A stretch of DNA of 64,000 nucleotides from the NCBI RefSeq assembly GCF_000284255.1, contig NC_017075.1, positions 2,480,001-2,544,000 on the forward strand, written 5' to 3'. A program made the translations under genes and the position numbers. The notes beneath the pieces were generated by a model. That model was given only the letters and a program-made list of their open reading frames with translations, was not told the DNA's origin and searched no databases. Of this stretch, positions 9,219 through 17,486 are shown piece after piece; position 1 is the stretch's first letter, and each line of letters opens with the position of its first letter. The stretch comes from Rubrivivax gelatinosus IL144 (GTDB lineage: Bacteria; Pseudomonadota; Gammaproteobacteria; Burkholderiales; Burkholderiaceae_C).

Positions 9219-10910
9219 ATGGCGGTGGTGGAACTGAAGGTCCCCGACATCGGCGACTTCAAGGACGTCGAGGTCATCGAGCTGCTGGTCAAGCCGGGCG
9301 ACACGATCGCGCTGGACCAGTCGCTGGCGACGGTCGAATCGGACAAGGCTTCGATGGAGATCCCGGCCGAACGCGCCGGAACGGTGCGCGAGCTGAAGAT
9401 CCAGCTCCGCGACAAGGTGAGCCAGGGCAGCGTGATCGCGCTGCTCGAGGTGGCCGACGAGGCCGGTGCGCCGGCGGCCGCAGCTGCGGCCCCGGCGGCC
9501 CCGGTGGCGGCGCCCGCTCCCGCGGCTCCGGCCGGAGCACCTGCTCCGACGCCGGCCCCGACGGCGGCCACCGCCAGCATCGAGGTGCTGGTGCCCGACA
9601 TCGGCGACTTCGCCGAGGTCACGGTCATCGAGGTCTTCGTCAAGCCGGGCGACACGATCAAGGCCGAGCAGAGCCTGATCACCGTCGAGAGCGACAAGGC
9701 CTCGATGGAGATCCCGTCCTCTCACGGCGGCGTGCTGCGCGAGCTGAAGGTCAAGCTGGGCGACAAGGTCAGCCGCGGCTCGGTCGTCGCGGTGCTCGAG
9801 GTGGCGGCCGCCAGCGCGCCGGTGGCGCCGGTCGCGGCACCCGCGGCTGCGGCCGCAGCGACGCCGGCCGCGCCTGCGCCGGCTGCTGCCGCCCCCACGC
9901 CGCCGGCGTCCGCGCCGGCCGTGGCGCCGGTGCCGGCACACGACCCGAGCGCGCCGGTGTCCGCCACGCTGCCGCACGCGTCGCCGTCGATCCGGCGTTA
10001 TGCGCGTGAACTCGGCGTGCCGCTCGAGGAGCTCGAGGGCAGCGGCCCCAAGGGCCGCATCACCCAGGAAGACGTGCAGGCCTTCGTCAAGGGCGTGATG
10101 GCCGGCGAGGCGCAGACCCGCGCCCAACAGGCCAAGGCCCCGGCCGCCCCGGCCGCTGCTGCCGCCGCCGGCACGCTGCCCGGTCTGCTGCCCTGGCCGC
10201 AGGTCGACTTCACGAAGTTCGGTGCGGTCGAGCGCCAGTCGCTGTCGCGCATCAAGAAGATCAGCGGCGCCAACCTGCACCGCAACTGGGTGCTGATCCC
10301 GCACGTCACCAACCACGAAGACGCGGACATCACCGAGCTGGAGGCGCTGCGCGTCCAGCTCAACAAGGAGAACGAGAAGTCGGGCGTCAAAGTCACGATG
10401 CTCGCCTTCCTGATCAAGGCCTGCGCCGCGGCGCTCAAGCAGTTCCCCGAGTTCAACGCCTCGCTCGACGGCGACGAACTGGTGCTGAAGAAGTACTTCC
10501 ACATCGGCTTCGCCGCCGACACGCCCAACGGGCTCGTCGTGCCGGTGATCCGCGACGTCGACAGCAAGGGCATCCTGCAGATCAGCCGCGAGATGGCCGA
10601 ACTGGCCAAGAAGGCGCGCGACGGCAAGCTCTCGCCGGCCGAGATGACCGGCGGCTGCTTCTCGATCAGCTCGCTGGGCGGCATCGGCGGCACCTACTTC
10701 ACGCCGATCATCAACGCGCCCGAGGTCGCGATCCTGGGCGTGTGCCGCAGCGCGATGAAGCCGCAGTGGAACGGCCGCGAGTTCGTACCGCGGCTGATGC
10801 TGCCGCTGTCGCTGAGCTGGGACCACCGCGTCATCGACGGGGCCGCGGCGGCGCGTTTCAACGCCTTCCTGGCGTCGGTTCTGGCGGACTTCCGCCGCGT
10901 GATGCTCTGA
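9219..10910 (+). CDS. aceF: Dihydrolipoyllysine-residue acetyltransferase (PDH E2)
   Basis: This 563-residue E2 core of the PDH complex has two N-terminal lipoyl domains, each with the lipoylation motif [10 protein letters not shown] (Lys43 and Lys160), separated by Ala/Pro-rich linkers. A peripheral subunit-binding domain follows (about 250-288, [11 protein letters not shown]). The C-terminal catalytic domain ends with [10 protein letters not shown], in which His536 and the aspartate four residues later are catalytic. Two lipoyl domains is fewer than the three of E. coli. The ribosome binding site is GGAG upstream of ATG 9219. Only ten bases separate its stop from lpdA. Confidence 0.97.
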   Translation: MAVVELKVPDIGDFKDVEVIELLVKPGDTIALDQSLATVESDKASMEIPAERAGTVRELKIQLRDKVSQGSVIALLEVADEAGAPAAAAAAPAAPVAAPAPAAPAGAPAPTPAPTAATASIEVLVPDIGDFAEVTVIEVFVKPGDTIKAEQSLITVESDKASMEIPSSHGGVLRELKVKLGDKVSRGSVVAVLEVAAASAPVAPVAAPAAAAAATPAAPAPAAAAPTPPASAPAVAPVPAHDPSAPVSATLPHASPSIRRYARELGVPLEELEGSGPKGRITQEDVQAFVKGVMAGEAQTRAQQAKAPAAPAAAAAAGTLPGLLPWPQVDFTKFGAVERQSLSRIKKISGANLHRNWVLIPHVTNHEDADITELEALRVQLNKENEKSGVKVTMLAFLIKACAAALKQFPEFNASLDGDELVLKKYFHIGFAADTPNGLVVPVIRDVDSKGILQISREMAELAKKARDGKLSPAEMTGGCFSISSLGGIGGTYFTPIINAPEVAILGVCRSAMKPQWNGREFVPRLMLPLSLSWDHRVIDGAAAARFNAFLASVLADFRRVML

Positions 10911-10920
10911 GGGGAACGCG

Positions 10921-12666
10921 ATGGCCGTCATCGAGATCCGCGTTCCCGACATCGGCGACTTCAAGGAAGTCACCGTCATCGAAGTCCTCGTCGCCGCCGG
11001 CGACACGGTCAAGCCCGAACAGAGCCTGATCACCGTCGAGAGCGACAAGGCGTCGATGGAGATCCCGTCGCCGCACGCCGGCGTGCTGCGCAGCCTCGCC
11101 GTGAAGGTCGGCGACAAGGTCAGCCAGGGCGTGCTGCTGGCGAACATCGAGACCGCCGAGGCGGCGGCACCGGCCCCGGCGGCTCCCGCCGCGCCCGCCC
11201 CGCAGCCTGCAGCGCAGCCCGCGCCGGCCCCGGTGGCCGCTGCGTCCGGCGACGCCTACGACTGCGACCTGCTGGTGCTGGGCGGCGGCCCGGGCGGCTA
11301 CTCGGCTGCCTTCCGCGCTGCCGACCTCGGCATGAAGGTCGTGCTCGTCGAGCGCTTCCCGACGCTGGGCGGCGTCTGCCTCAACGTCGGCTGCATCCCC
11401 AGCAAGGCGCTGCTGCATGTCGCCGCGGTCGTCGACGAAGCGGCGCACCTGGCGGCCGCCGGCGTCAGCTTCGGCACGCCGCAGATCGACCTGGACCAGC
11501 TGCGCGCGCACAAGCAGAAGGTCGTCTCCAAGCTCACCGGCGGGCTGGCCGCAATGGCCAAGATGCGCAAGGTGACGGTGGTGCAGGGCGTCGGCGCCTT
11601 CGCCGGGCCGCACGAGCTGGCCGTGGAGCTCTCGGCCGGCGGCACGCAGACGATCCGCTTCGCCCAGGCCATCATCGCCGCCGGCTCCGAGGCGGTGAAG
11701 CTGCCCTTCCTGCCCGACGACGAGCGCATCGTCACCTCCACCGGCGCGCTGCAACTGCGCCAGCGGCCGAAGAAGATGCTGGTCATCGGCGGCGGCATCA
11801 TCGGCCTGGAGATGGGCACGGTCTATTCGACGCTGGGCGCGCGCCTGGACGTCGTCGAGATGCTCGACGGCCTGATGGCCGGCGCCGACCGCGACCTGGT
11901 CAAGGTCTGGCAGAAGATGAACGCCCACCGCTTCGACCGGCTGATGCTGAAGACCAGGACGGTCGGCGCCGAAGCCACCGCCGACGGCATCCGCGTGCAG
12001 TTCGAGGCGGCCGACGGCACGCGCAGCGACGGCGTCTACGACCTCGTGCTCCAGGCGGTCGGCCGGCGCCCGAACGGGCGTGCCATCGGCGCCGAGCGTG
12101 CCGGCGTGCAGGTCGACGAACGCGGCTTCGTGCCGGTGGACGTGCAGATGCGCACCAACGTGCCGCACATCTTCGCCATCGGCGACCTGGTCGGCCAGCC
12201 GATGCTGGCGCACAAGGCGGTGCACGAAGGCCATGTCGCCGCCGAAGTCGCCGCCGGCGACGACAAGGCGCGTTTCGACGCCCGCGTGATCCCGGGCGTG
12301 GCCTACACCGACCCCGAGGTCGCCTGGGTCGGCCTGACCGAGGACGAGGCCAAGGCGCGCGGCGTGGCGGTCAAGAAGGGCCTGTTCCCGTGGTCCGCCT
12401 CGGGCCGCGCCATCGCCAACGGCCGCGACGAAGGCTTCACCAAGCTGCTGTTCGACGCCCAGACGCACCGCATCCTGGGTGGCGGCATCGTCGGCACGCA
12501 TGCCGGCGACATGATCGGCGAGGTCGCGCTGGCCATCGAGATGGGCGCCGACGAGGTCGACATCGGCCGCACGATCCACCCGCACCCGACGCTGGGAGAG
12601 TCGCTGGGCCTGGCCGCCGAAGCCGCGCACGGCAGCTGCACCGACCTGCCGCCGGCGCGGCGCTGA
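10921..12666 (+). CDS. lpdA: Dihydrolipoamide dehydrogenase (E3) with an N-terminal lipoyl domain
   Basis: This FAD- and NAD-dependent E3 reoxidises dihydrolipoyl groups of the PDH complex. Its 581 residues exceed the usual 470 because a full lipoyl domain (about 1-78, lipoylation Lys43 in [10 protein letters not shown]) and an Ala/Pro linker precede the enzyme. The FAD-binding GGGPGGYSAA starts near residue 121. The redox disulfide is Cys153/Cys158 in GGVCLNVGCIPSK. A second dinucleotide site reads VIGGGIIGLEMG, and the C-terminal HPHPTLGE holds the catalytic His-Glu partner. E3 with a lipoyl domain is known from Neisseria, Ralstonia and other betaproteobacteria. It is the last gene of the operon, followed by a strong terminator. 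Confidence 0.97.
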   Translation: MAVIEIRVPDIGDFKEVTVIEVLVAAGDTVKPEQSLITVESDKASMEIPSPHAGVLRSLAVKVGDKVSQGVLLANIETAEAAAPAPAAPAAPAPQPAAQPAPAPVAAASGDAYDCDLLVLGGGPGGYSAAFRAADLGMKVVLVERFPTLGGVCLNVGCIPSKALLHVAAVVDEAAHLAAAGVSFGTPQIDLDQLRAHKQKVVSKLTGGLAAMAKMRKVTVVQGVGAFAGPHELAVELSAGGTQTIRFAQAIIAAGSEAVKLPFLPDDERIVTSTGALQLRQRPKKMLVIGGGIIGLEMGTVYSTLGARLDVVEMLDGLMAGADRDLVKVWQKMNAHRFDRLMLKTRTVGAEATADGIRVQFEAADGTRSDGVYDLVLQAVGRRPNGRAIGAERAGVQVDERGFVPVDVQMRTNVPHIFAIGDLVGQPMLAHKAVHEGHVAAEVAAGDDKARFDARVIPGVAYTDPEVAWVGLTEDEAKARGVAVKKGLFPWSASGRAIANGRDEGFTKLLFDAQTHRILGGGIVGTHAGDMIGEVALAIEMGADEVDIGRTIHPHPTLGESLGLAAEAAHGSCTDLPPARR

Positions 12667-12683
12667 CGGCGCGTCACGCAAAA

Positions 12684-12715
12684 GGAAGAGGGCTCCCGCG
12701 GGAGCCCTCTTTTTT
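12684..12715. terminator. Strong intrinsic terminator after the PDH operon
   Basis: An almost perfect palindrome (arms about 12686-12698 and 12699-12711, core GGGCTCCCGCGGGAGCCC) is followed on the plus strand by a run of six T. On the minus strand it is followed by CTTCCTTTTG. It can therefore also end transcription of the convergent HiPIP gene. Confidence 0.92.
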
Positions 12716-12760
12716 GGCGAAACACCGGCCCGCGTCGGTGGCGCGGGCGAACGGGTTTCC

Positions 12761-13063
12761 TCAGGCCTTCTTTGCCCAGGCGCTGCACCAGCCCTTGTTG
12801 TTCACTTGCTTGCCGGCGAACAGCGGGCAGTTGCCGGTCGCGTCGGTCGGCTTGCCTTGGAACAGGGCGCAGTTGCCGCAGTGGGAACCGGCGACGAACT
12901 GCTTGTACTTCGCCTTGTCGGCCTTGGCGGCGTCGGCGACGTAGCCCAGCGCGACGGCTTGCGGGTCCTTCTCGTCCACCGGTGCGGCCATGGCGCTGCG
13001 GCCAGTGAACAGCGCGGCGCCGGCCAGCGGGACGATCTGGATGAATTCACGACGAGAGGTCAT
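12761..13063 (-). CDS. hip: High-potential iron-sulfur protein (HiPIP), Tat-exported
   Basis: The precursor has 100 residues. The N terminus carries an SRREFIQ twin-arginine motif, a hydrophobic stretch and an AMA cleavage site after residue 26, leaving a 74-residue periplasmic protein. Cys62, Cys65, Cys79 and Cys93 (C-G-N-C, N-C-P, W-C-S) are the four ligands of the [4Fe-4S] cluster. HiPIP carries single electrons to photosynthetic reaction centres or terminal oxidases in many purple bacteria. Recalled from memory, the mature sequence is very close to that of Rubrivivax gelatinosus HiPIP, which has the same length. The ATG at 13061-13063 follows GGAGACC. The gene stands alone. Confidence 0.95.
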   Translation of the reverse strand: MTSRREFIQIVPLAGAALFTGRSAMAAPVDEKDPQAVALGYVADAAKADKAKYKQFVAGSHCGNCALFQGKPTDATGNCPLFAGKQVNNKGWCSAWAKKA

Positions 13064-13324
13064 TCGCGGTCTCCGAAAGGGAAGTCGATGCGGGTGGCCC
13101 ATGACGTCTACGCACGTTTGGACCAACACCCGAGACGGTAACGCAACATGAGCCTATTCGGCTGACATAGATCGTATCTCGCTCGGCTTTGCGTCGCTAT
13201 CCGACATCAATGACGGCTAATGTGTGCAAATGCGAAGCGTTCTCAATTGCAAATGAAGTGCTAATCGCCACCATTTCGCGGGGTCGGGCTCAAGTCGGCC
13301 CGGCCCGCGGACGAAGCTGCTGGC
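13064..13324. other. 261-base intergenic region between hip and the GGDEF-EAL gene
   Basis: This is the longest gene-free gap in the window and clearly richer in A/T than its surroundings between about 13150 and 13275. It must hold the promoters of the divergent hip (minus) and GGDEF-EAL (plus) genes. The only structured element I see is a 25-bp Fur-like palindrome at 13226-13250. No convincing short gene or RNA was found. Confidence 0.6.
13226..13250. promoter_or_regulatory. Fur-box-like imperfect palindrome
   Basis: The arms GCAAATGCGAA and TTCTCAATTGC, separated by GCG, match each other at 9 of 11 positions. The layout (AATGCGAA..TTCTCATT-like) resembles Fur operators of beta- and gammaproteobacteria. 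It lies 163 bases upstream of hip and 75 bases upstream of the GGDEF-EAL gene. Which of them, if either, it controls is unknown. Confidence 0.4.
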
Positions 13325-14743
13325 ATGCTGGGCGATCCGACGCCCGCCCGGCGACGACGCGAGGAACCTCTGCCGCCGCTGCCCGATTTCATGCCCGACG
13401 CGCTACGTCGGCGTCTTGCCGCCTGGTACCAGGGACGGCGCGAGGACGCGCGTCCCGCGGCGCCGGTGCCCGCGGTCGCCGCCGAGCGGCTGGTGGAGGT
13501 CGGACGCGAGGCCGACCGCGTCGAGGCGCTGCGCCGCGAGGCCCACACCGACCCGGTGTCGGGCCTGCCGAACCGGCGCCACTTCGTCGGCCTGCTCGGC
13601 AGCGTGCTGGGGCAGGGCGCCGCGCCCGAGCGCTCGCTGCTGCTGCTGCGCGCGCTGAACCTCGGCCCGCTGCGGCTGCAGATCGGCGACGACGCCGTCG
13701 AGCGCCGCATCGCGCTGATCGGCGAGGCGCTGGACGCCTATCCGCAGCACGTCGTCGGCGCTTTCGCCGGGCGCTTGAACGACAGCGACTTCGCGCTCTG
13801 CCTGCCGGCCAACGGCGTCGCCGACGAGACCGCGCGCACGCTGCTCGAAGCCTTGCGCGCGACACCGGCGGCCGGGCCGGGCGGCATCGAGCTGGCGATC
13901 GGCGGCGCCGACGACCTGCGGGCCGGGCTGCCCGGCGACGCGCTGGCCGCGGCCGACCTGGCGCTCGCCCAGGCCGAAGCCGCCGGCCCGTTCAGCATCG
14001 AGATCCATGCCGGCGGCGGCGCGGTGCAGGGCGAACAGGCCTGGCGCACGCGCATCGCCGAGGCCTTGCAGGACGGCCGCGCGGCGCTGGGCGAGTTCCC
14101 GGTTGTCGCCGCCGACGGCCGCCTGCTGCATCTGGAATGCCCGCTGCGCCTGCAACTGGATGCCGGCGGCCCGTACCGCGAAGCGCAGCGCTGGCTGGCG
14201 ATGGCCACCCGCTCGCGGCTGCTGCCGCGCGTGGACCTGATGGCGATCGAGCTGGCCCTGCTGGCCATCGACCGCGACGGCCGTGCACGCTGCGTTCACG
14301 TCGGTGCCGCGTCGCTGACGACGCCGGGCTTCGTCGCCGAGGTCCAGCAGCGCCTGCAGGCCCAGCCGGCGGCGGCGCGTCGGCTGCTGATCGACGTCGG
14401 CGAAGGCGTCTGGCTCGAACGTGCGCTGCCGCGCCTGGGCGATGCGGCCCAGGCCTGGCGCGCCTGTGGCGTGCGCCTGGGCGTCGAACATGCCGGCGCC
14501 TCGATGCACGCGCTGGCGCGGCTGGCCGGACTCGGCCTGGACCACGTGCGCATCGAAGCGCGTTTCCTGCGCGGCGCGGCCGGCGATCCGACCGTTCATG
14601 CCTTCGCCGCCGGCCTGGTCGGCCTGGTGCACGGCATGCGGCTGGTCCTGGTGGCCGAAGGCGTCGACGACGAGGCCGACCTTCAGGTGCTGTTCGACGC
14701 CGGCTTCGACGCCGCGACCGGGCCGGCGGTGCGCGCCCTCTGA
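13325..14743 (+). CDS. Degenerate GGDEF-EAL protein without a membrane sensor part
   Basis: This 472-residue cytosolic protein looks like the C-terminal half of LapD- or CsrD-type proteins. A short linker leads into the GGDEF entry signature RREAHTDPVSGLPNRRHF (about 72-90). The GGDEF motif itself is replaced by LNDSDF. The EAL domain (about 235-472) has ECP in place of EAL, and weakly kept GVRLGVEHAG and AEGVDDEADL segments. Neither diguanylate cyclase nor phosphodiesterase activity is therefore expected; a c-di-GMP receptor or a regulator by protein contact is more likely. The usual transmembrane, periplasmic and HAMP parts are absent in all frames upstream. The ATG start at 13325 has only a weak ribosome site. 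Confidence 0.75.
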   Translation: MLGDPTPARRRREEPLPPLPDFMPDALRRRLAAWYQGRREDARPAAPVPAVAAERLVEVGREADRVEALRREAHTDPVSGLPNRRHFVGLLGSVLGQGAAPERSLLLLRALNLGPLRLQIGDDAVERRIALIGEALDAYPQHVVGAFAGRLNDSDFALCLPANGVADETARTLLEALRATPAAGPGGIELAIGGADDLRAGLPGDALAAADLALAQAEAAGPFSIEIHAGGGAVQGEQAWRTRIAEALQDGRAALGEFPVVAADGRLLHLECPLRLQLDAGGPYREAQRWLAMATRSRLLPRVDLMAIELALLAIDRDGRARCVHVGAASLTTPGFVAEVQQRLQAQPAAARRLLIDVGEGVWLERALPRLGDAAQAWRACGVRLGVEHAGASMHALARLAGLGLDHVRIEARFLRGAAGDPTVHAFAAGLVGLVHGMRLVLVAEGVDDEADLQVLFDAGFDAATGPAVRAL

Positions 14744-14759
14744 AGCCGCCGGGGCGGCG

Positions 14760-15305
14760 TCAGCGGATGTCGCCGGCGTGCACCTCGAAGCGGCCGCGTT
14801 CGCGGTCGGCGAAATACAGCCGCAGCGTCTCGCGCACCGTTCGGAAGGCCAGTTCGTCCCAGGGCACTTCGTGTTCGCGGAACAGCCGCGCTTCCAGCGT
14901 CTCGGGGCCGGGCGCAAGCACCGTGTCCTGGAGCTGCGCCAGATAGAAGAAATGCACCTGGCCGGCGCTGACGACGTTCAGCACCGTGAACAAGGCGCCG
15001 AGCTCGATGCGTGCGCCGGCTTCCTCGTCGGTCTCGCGCATCGCGCCTTCGGCGGTGCTTTCGCCCAGTTCCAGGAAGCCGGCCGGCAGCGTCCACAGGC
15101 CGTGACGGGGCTCGATCGCACGCCGGCACAGCAGCACCTGGTCGCCCCAGGCCGGCACGGTGCCGACGACGTTGATCGGGTTCTCGTATTGGATCTCGCC
15201 GCAGGCGGTGCAGATCGCGCGTTCGCGGGTGTCCTCGGGCGGGACGGCGTAACGTGCCGGGTGGCCGCAGACCCGGCAGTGACGGATGCGGCGGGGCTCG
15301 AACAT
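14760..15305 (-). CDS. Nudix hydrolase with N-terminal zinc ribbon
   Basis: This 181-residue protein begins with a small zinc-ribbon (CRVCG at about 10-14 and CTACG near 33-37). The Nudix domain follows, with a complete Nudix box from GFLELGE to the RE-x-x-EE-x-G-A segment around residues 75-97. Nudix enzymes hydrolyse nucleoside diphosphates linked to another moiety. The zinc ribbon and length resemble the NudC-like ADP-ribose/NADH group, but the substrate is not certain. It runs convergently to the GGDEF-EAL gene and divergently from the fumarylpyruvate hydrolase. Its start has no ribosome binding site; TACACT ends six bases upstream. Confidence 0.85.
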   Translation of the reverse strand: MFEPRRIRHCRVCGHPARYAVPPEDTRERAICTACGEIQYENPINVVGTVPAWGDQVLLCRRAIEPRHGLWTLPAGFLELGESTAEGAMRETDEEAGARIELGALFTVLNVVSAGQVHFFYLAQLQDTVLAPGPETLEARLFREHEVPWDELAFRTVRETLRLYFADRERGRFEVHAGDIR

Positions 15306-15311
15306 GGCGGC

Positions 15312-15317
15312 AGTGTA
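15312..15317 (-). promoter_or_regulatory. -10-like TACACT, 6 nt before the Nudix gene start
   Basis: The minus strand reads TACACTGCCGCC and then ATG. It matches the sigma-70 -10 consensus at four of six positions and is placed for a leaderless message. Confidence 0.45.
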
Positions 15318-15368
15318 GCGGCGGCGCGTGGCATCATCGTTTCATCGTCCACTGTCTTGATCTTGGAT

Positions 15369-16058
15369 ATGCACGTCCTGCCCGCACCCGCTCCCGTCAC
15401 GCTGCCGGTCGCCGGCGGCGGTGTTTACCCGGTGCGTCGCATCTATTGCGTCGGCCGCAACTACGCCGAGCACGCGCAGGAGATGGGCCACACCGGGCGC
15501 GAGGCGCCGTTCTTCTTCATGAAGCCGGCCGACGCGCTGCTGCCGGTGGCCGAAGGCGAGACCGGCACGATGGACTATCCCTCGCTGACGGCCAACCTGC
15601 ACCACGAGATCGAGCTCGTCGTCGCGCTCGGCCGCGGCGGCCGCGACATCCCGGCAGCCGAGGCCACCGAGTGCATCTGGGGCTACGCCGTCGGCCTGGA
15701 CATGACGCGCCGCGACCTGCAGAACGAGATGAAGAAGCAGGGCCGGCCCTGGGAGATCGGCAAGGCCTTCGAGCAGTCGGCACCGATCGGCCCGCTCGTG
15801 CCGCGCACACGCTGCGGTACGCTCGAACGCGGCGCGATCACGCTCGCCGTCAACGGCCAGCCGCGGCAGAAGGGCGATCTCTCGGACCTGATCTGGAGCA
15901 TCGCCGAGACGATCGAACAGCTCAGCCGCGCCTGGCAACTGCAAGCCGGCGACCTGATCTTCACCGGCACGCCGGCAGGCGTGGGGGCCGTCGTGCCGGG
16001 CGACGTGATGGAAGGGGCCGTCGAAGGCCTCGGCACCCTGCGCGTGGCCGTGAGGTGA
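15369..16058 (+). CDS. Fumarylacetoacetate hydrolase family protein, probable fumarylpyruvate hydrolase
   Basis: This 229-residue protein is the short single-domain form of the FAH family. The fold signatures are all here: IYCVGRNYAEHAQEM near residue 24, the metal-binding region HHEIELVVALGR near 78, the GYAVGLDMTRRDLQ stretch near 105, and DLIFTGTPAGVG near 197. The next gene is a zeta-class glutathione transferase, so the pair probably isomerises maleylpyruvate and splits fumarylpyruvate (lower gentisate pathway). A role on acylpyruvates in general is also possible. No gentisate dioxygenase lies nearby. Two bases separate its stop from the next start. Confidence 0.82.
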   Translation: MHVLPAPAPVTLPVAGGGVYPVRRIYCVGRNYAEHAQEMGHTGREAPFFFMKPADALLPVAEGETGTMDYPSLTANLHHEIELVVALGRGGRDIPAAEATECIWGYAVGLDMTRRDLQNEMKKQGRPWEIGKAFEQSAPIGPLVPRTRCGTLERGAITLAVNGQPRQKGDLSDLIWSIAETIEQLSRAWQLQAGDLIFTGTPAGVGAVVPGDVMEGAVEGLGTLRVAVR

Positions 16059-16060
16059 GC

Positions 16061-16696
16061 ATGGAGCTCTACAACTACTTCCGATCGTCGGCCTCCTGGC
16101 GGGTGCGCATCGCGCTCGCGCTCAAGGGGCTGCAATACGACTACAAGCCGGTGCATCTGCGCCGCAACGAGCAGTTCCAGGAGTCGTATGCCGCGGTGTC
16201 GGCGGCGCGCCTGGTGCCGCTGCTGCGCGACGGCGACGCGGTGATCACGCAGTCGATGGCGATCATCGAATACCTCGACGAGACGCACCCCGAGCCGCCG
16301 CTGCTGCCGGCCGACCCCGTGGGCCGGGCGCGCGTGCGTTCGCTGGCCTACGACGTCGCCTGCGAGGTGCACCCGCTGAACAACCTGCGTGTGCTGCGCT
16401 TCCTGGTGCACGACCTGAAGCTGTCCGAAGACGACAAGAACCGCTGGTACCGGCACTGGGTCGAGACCGGGCTGGAGACCGTCGAGCGCCAGCTCGCGGC
16501 ACAGCCTTCGACCTTCTGCCACGGGGAGTCGCCGACGCTGGCCGACTGCGTGCTGGTGCCGCAGGTGATGAACGCCCAGCGTTTCGACTGCCGCCTGGAG
16601 CACGTGCCCAACGTGCGGCGCGTCTTCGACGCCTGCCTGCAACTGCCGGCTTTCGCCGACACCCAGCCGTCGCGCTGTCCCGACGCCGAGGCCTGA
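16061..16696 (+). CDS. Maleylpyruvate/maleylacetoacetate isomerase (zeta-class GST)
   Basis: The protein has 211 residues with an N-terminal thioredoxin-like half and a C-terminal helical half. The zeta-class catalytic stretch YFRSSASWRVRIAL lies at residues 6-19, where the SSxxS serines bind glutathione. QSMAIIEYLDE near residue 67 is the conserved cis-Pro/Gln-Ser region. Zeta GSTs isomerise maleylacetoacetate or maleylpyruvate to the fumaryl form. The preceding fumarylpyruvate hydrolase makes the maleylpyruvate role more likely. The ATG at 16061 lies three bases after the previous stop, so the two are co-transcribed. Confidence 0.88.
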   Translation: MELYNYFRSSASWRVRIALALKGLQYDYKPVHLRRNEQFQESYAAVSAARLVPLLRDGDAVITQSMAIIEYLDETHPEPPLLPADPVGRARVRSLAYDVACEVHPLNNLRVLRFLVHDLKLSEDDKNRWYRHWVETGLETVERQLAAQPSTFCHGESPTLADCVLVPQVMNAQRFDCRLEHVPNVRRVFDACLQLPAFADTQPSRCPDAEA

Positions 16697-16700
16697 GTCC

Positions 16701-17486
16701 ATGCTGCTGCACCCCGAGTGGCCGGCGCCCGAAGGCGTCGGTGCCGCCTTCAGCACCCGCCAGGGCGGCGTCAGCGCCGCGCCGTTCGACAGCCTGAACC
16801 TGCGCCCGCCGGGGCTGCGCGGCGACGCCGTCGACGCGCCCGAGGCGGTGCGCGAGAACCAGCGCCGCTTCGCCGCGGCGCTCGGCGCGCGCCCGGTCTA
16901 CCTCGACCAGGTGCACGGCGCGGCCGTCGTGCGGCTGCGTGGCGACGAGCCCTCCGACCTGCTGGCCCAGGCCGACGCCAGCGTGACGACGGCTGCCGGC
17001 GTCGCCTGCACGGTGCTGGTCGCCGACTGCCTGCCGGTGCTGCTGTGCACGGCCGACGGGCGTGGGGTCGGCGCGGCGCACGCCGGCTGGCGCGGCCTGG
17101 CCGGCGGCGTCGTCGAAGCCACCGCCGCGGCGCTGTGCGAGGCCACCGGCGCGGCGCCGCAGGATCTGCTCGCCTGGCTCGGGCCCTGCATCGGGCCGCG
17201 CCAGTTTGAAGTCGGTCAGGACGTCGTCGAAGCCTTCGGCGGCGATCCTGCCGCCGAGCCGGCGGCCGACGTCTCGGCGCTGTTCCGCCCGCGTCGGCGC
17301 GCCGACGGCGAGCGCCGCTGGCTCGCCGACCTGCCCGGGCTGGCCCGCCGGCGTCTGGCGGCGATGGGTGTCGAACGCGTCAGCGGCGGCGCCTGGTGCA
17401 CCGTCGAGGACGGCTCACGGTTCTTTTCGTTCCGCCGCGACCGCCTCACCGGGCGCATGGCCGCCGCCGTCTGGCGCCGCGGCTGA
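16701..17486 (+). CDS. pgeF: Polyphenol oxidase/laccase-domain family, purine nucleoside phosphorylase
   Basis: This 261-residue protein belongs to the YfiH/YlmD (DUF152, multicopper-polyphenol oxidase) family, at the normal length. Visible signatures are FSTRQGGVS near residue 18, DQVHGAAVV near residue 73, the metal-binding ADCLPVLL near residue 110, and the GVGAAHAGWRGLAGG stretch near 125, with CIGP later. Family members act as purine nucleoside phosphorylases/adenosine deaminases, and as an editing factor for peptidoglycan precursors in E. coli (PgeF). The ATG lies four bases after the isomerase stop, which suggests co-transcription. Its last 72 bases overlap a convergent small gene. Confidence 0.88.
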   Translation: MLLHPEWPAPEGVGAAFSTRQGGVSAAPFDSLNLRPPGLRGDAVDAPEAVRENQRRFAAALGARPVYLDQVHGAAVVRLRGDEPSDLLAQADASVTTAAGVACTVLVADCLPVLLCTADGRGVGAAHAGWRGLAGGVVEATAAALCEATGAAPQDLLAWLGPCIGPRQFEVGQDVVEAFGGDPAAEPAADVSALFRPRRRADGERRWLADLPGLARRRLAAMGVERVSGGAWCTVEDGSRFFSFRRDRLTGRMAAAVWRRG

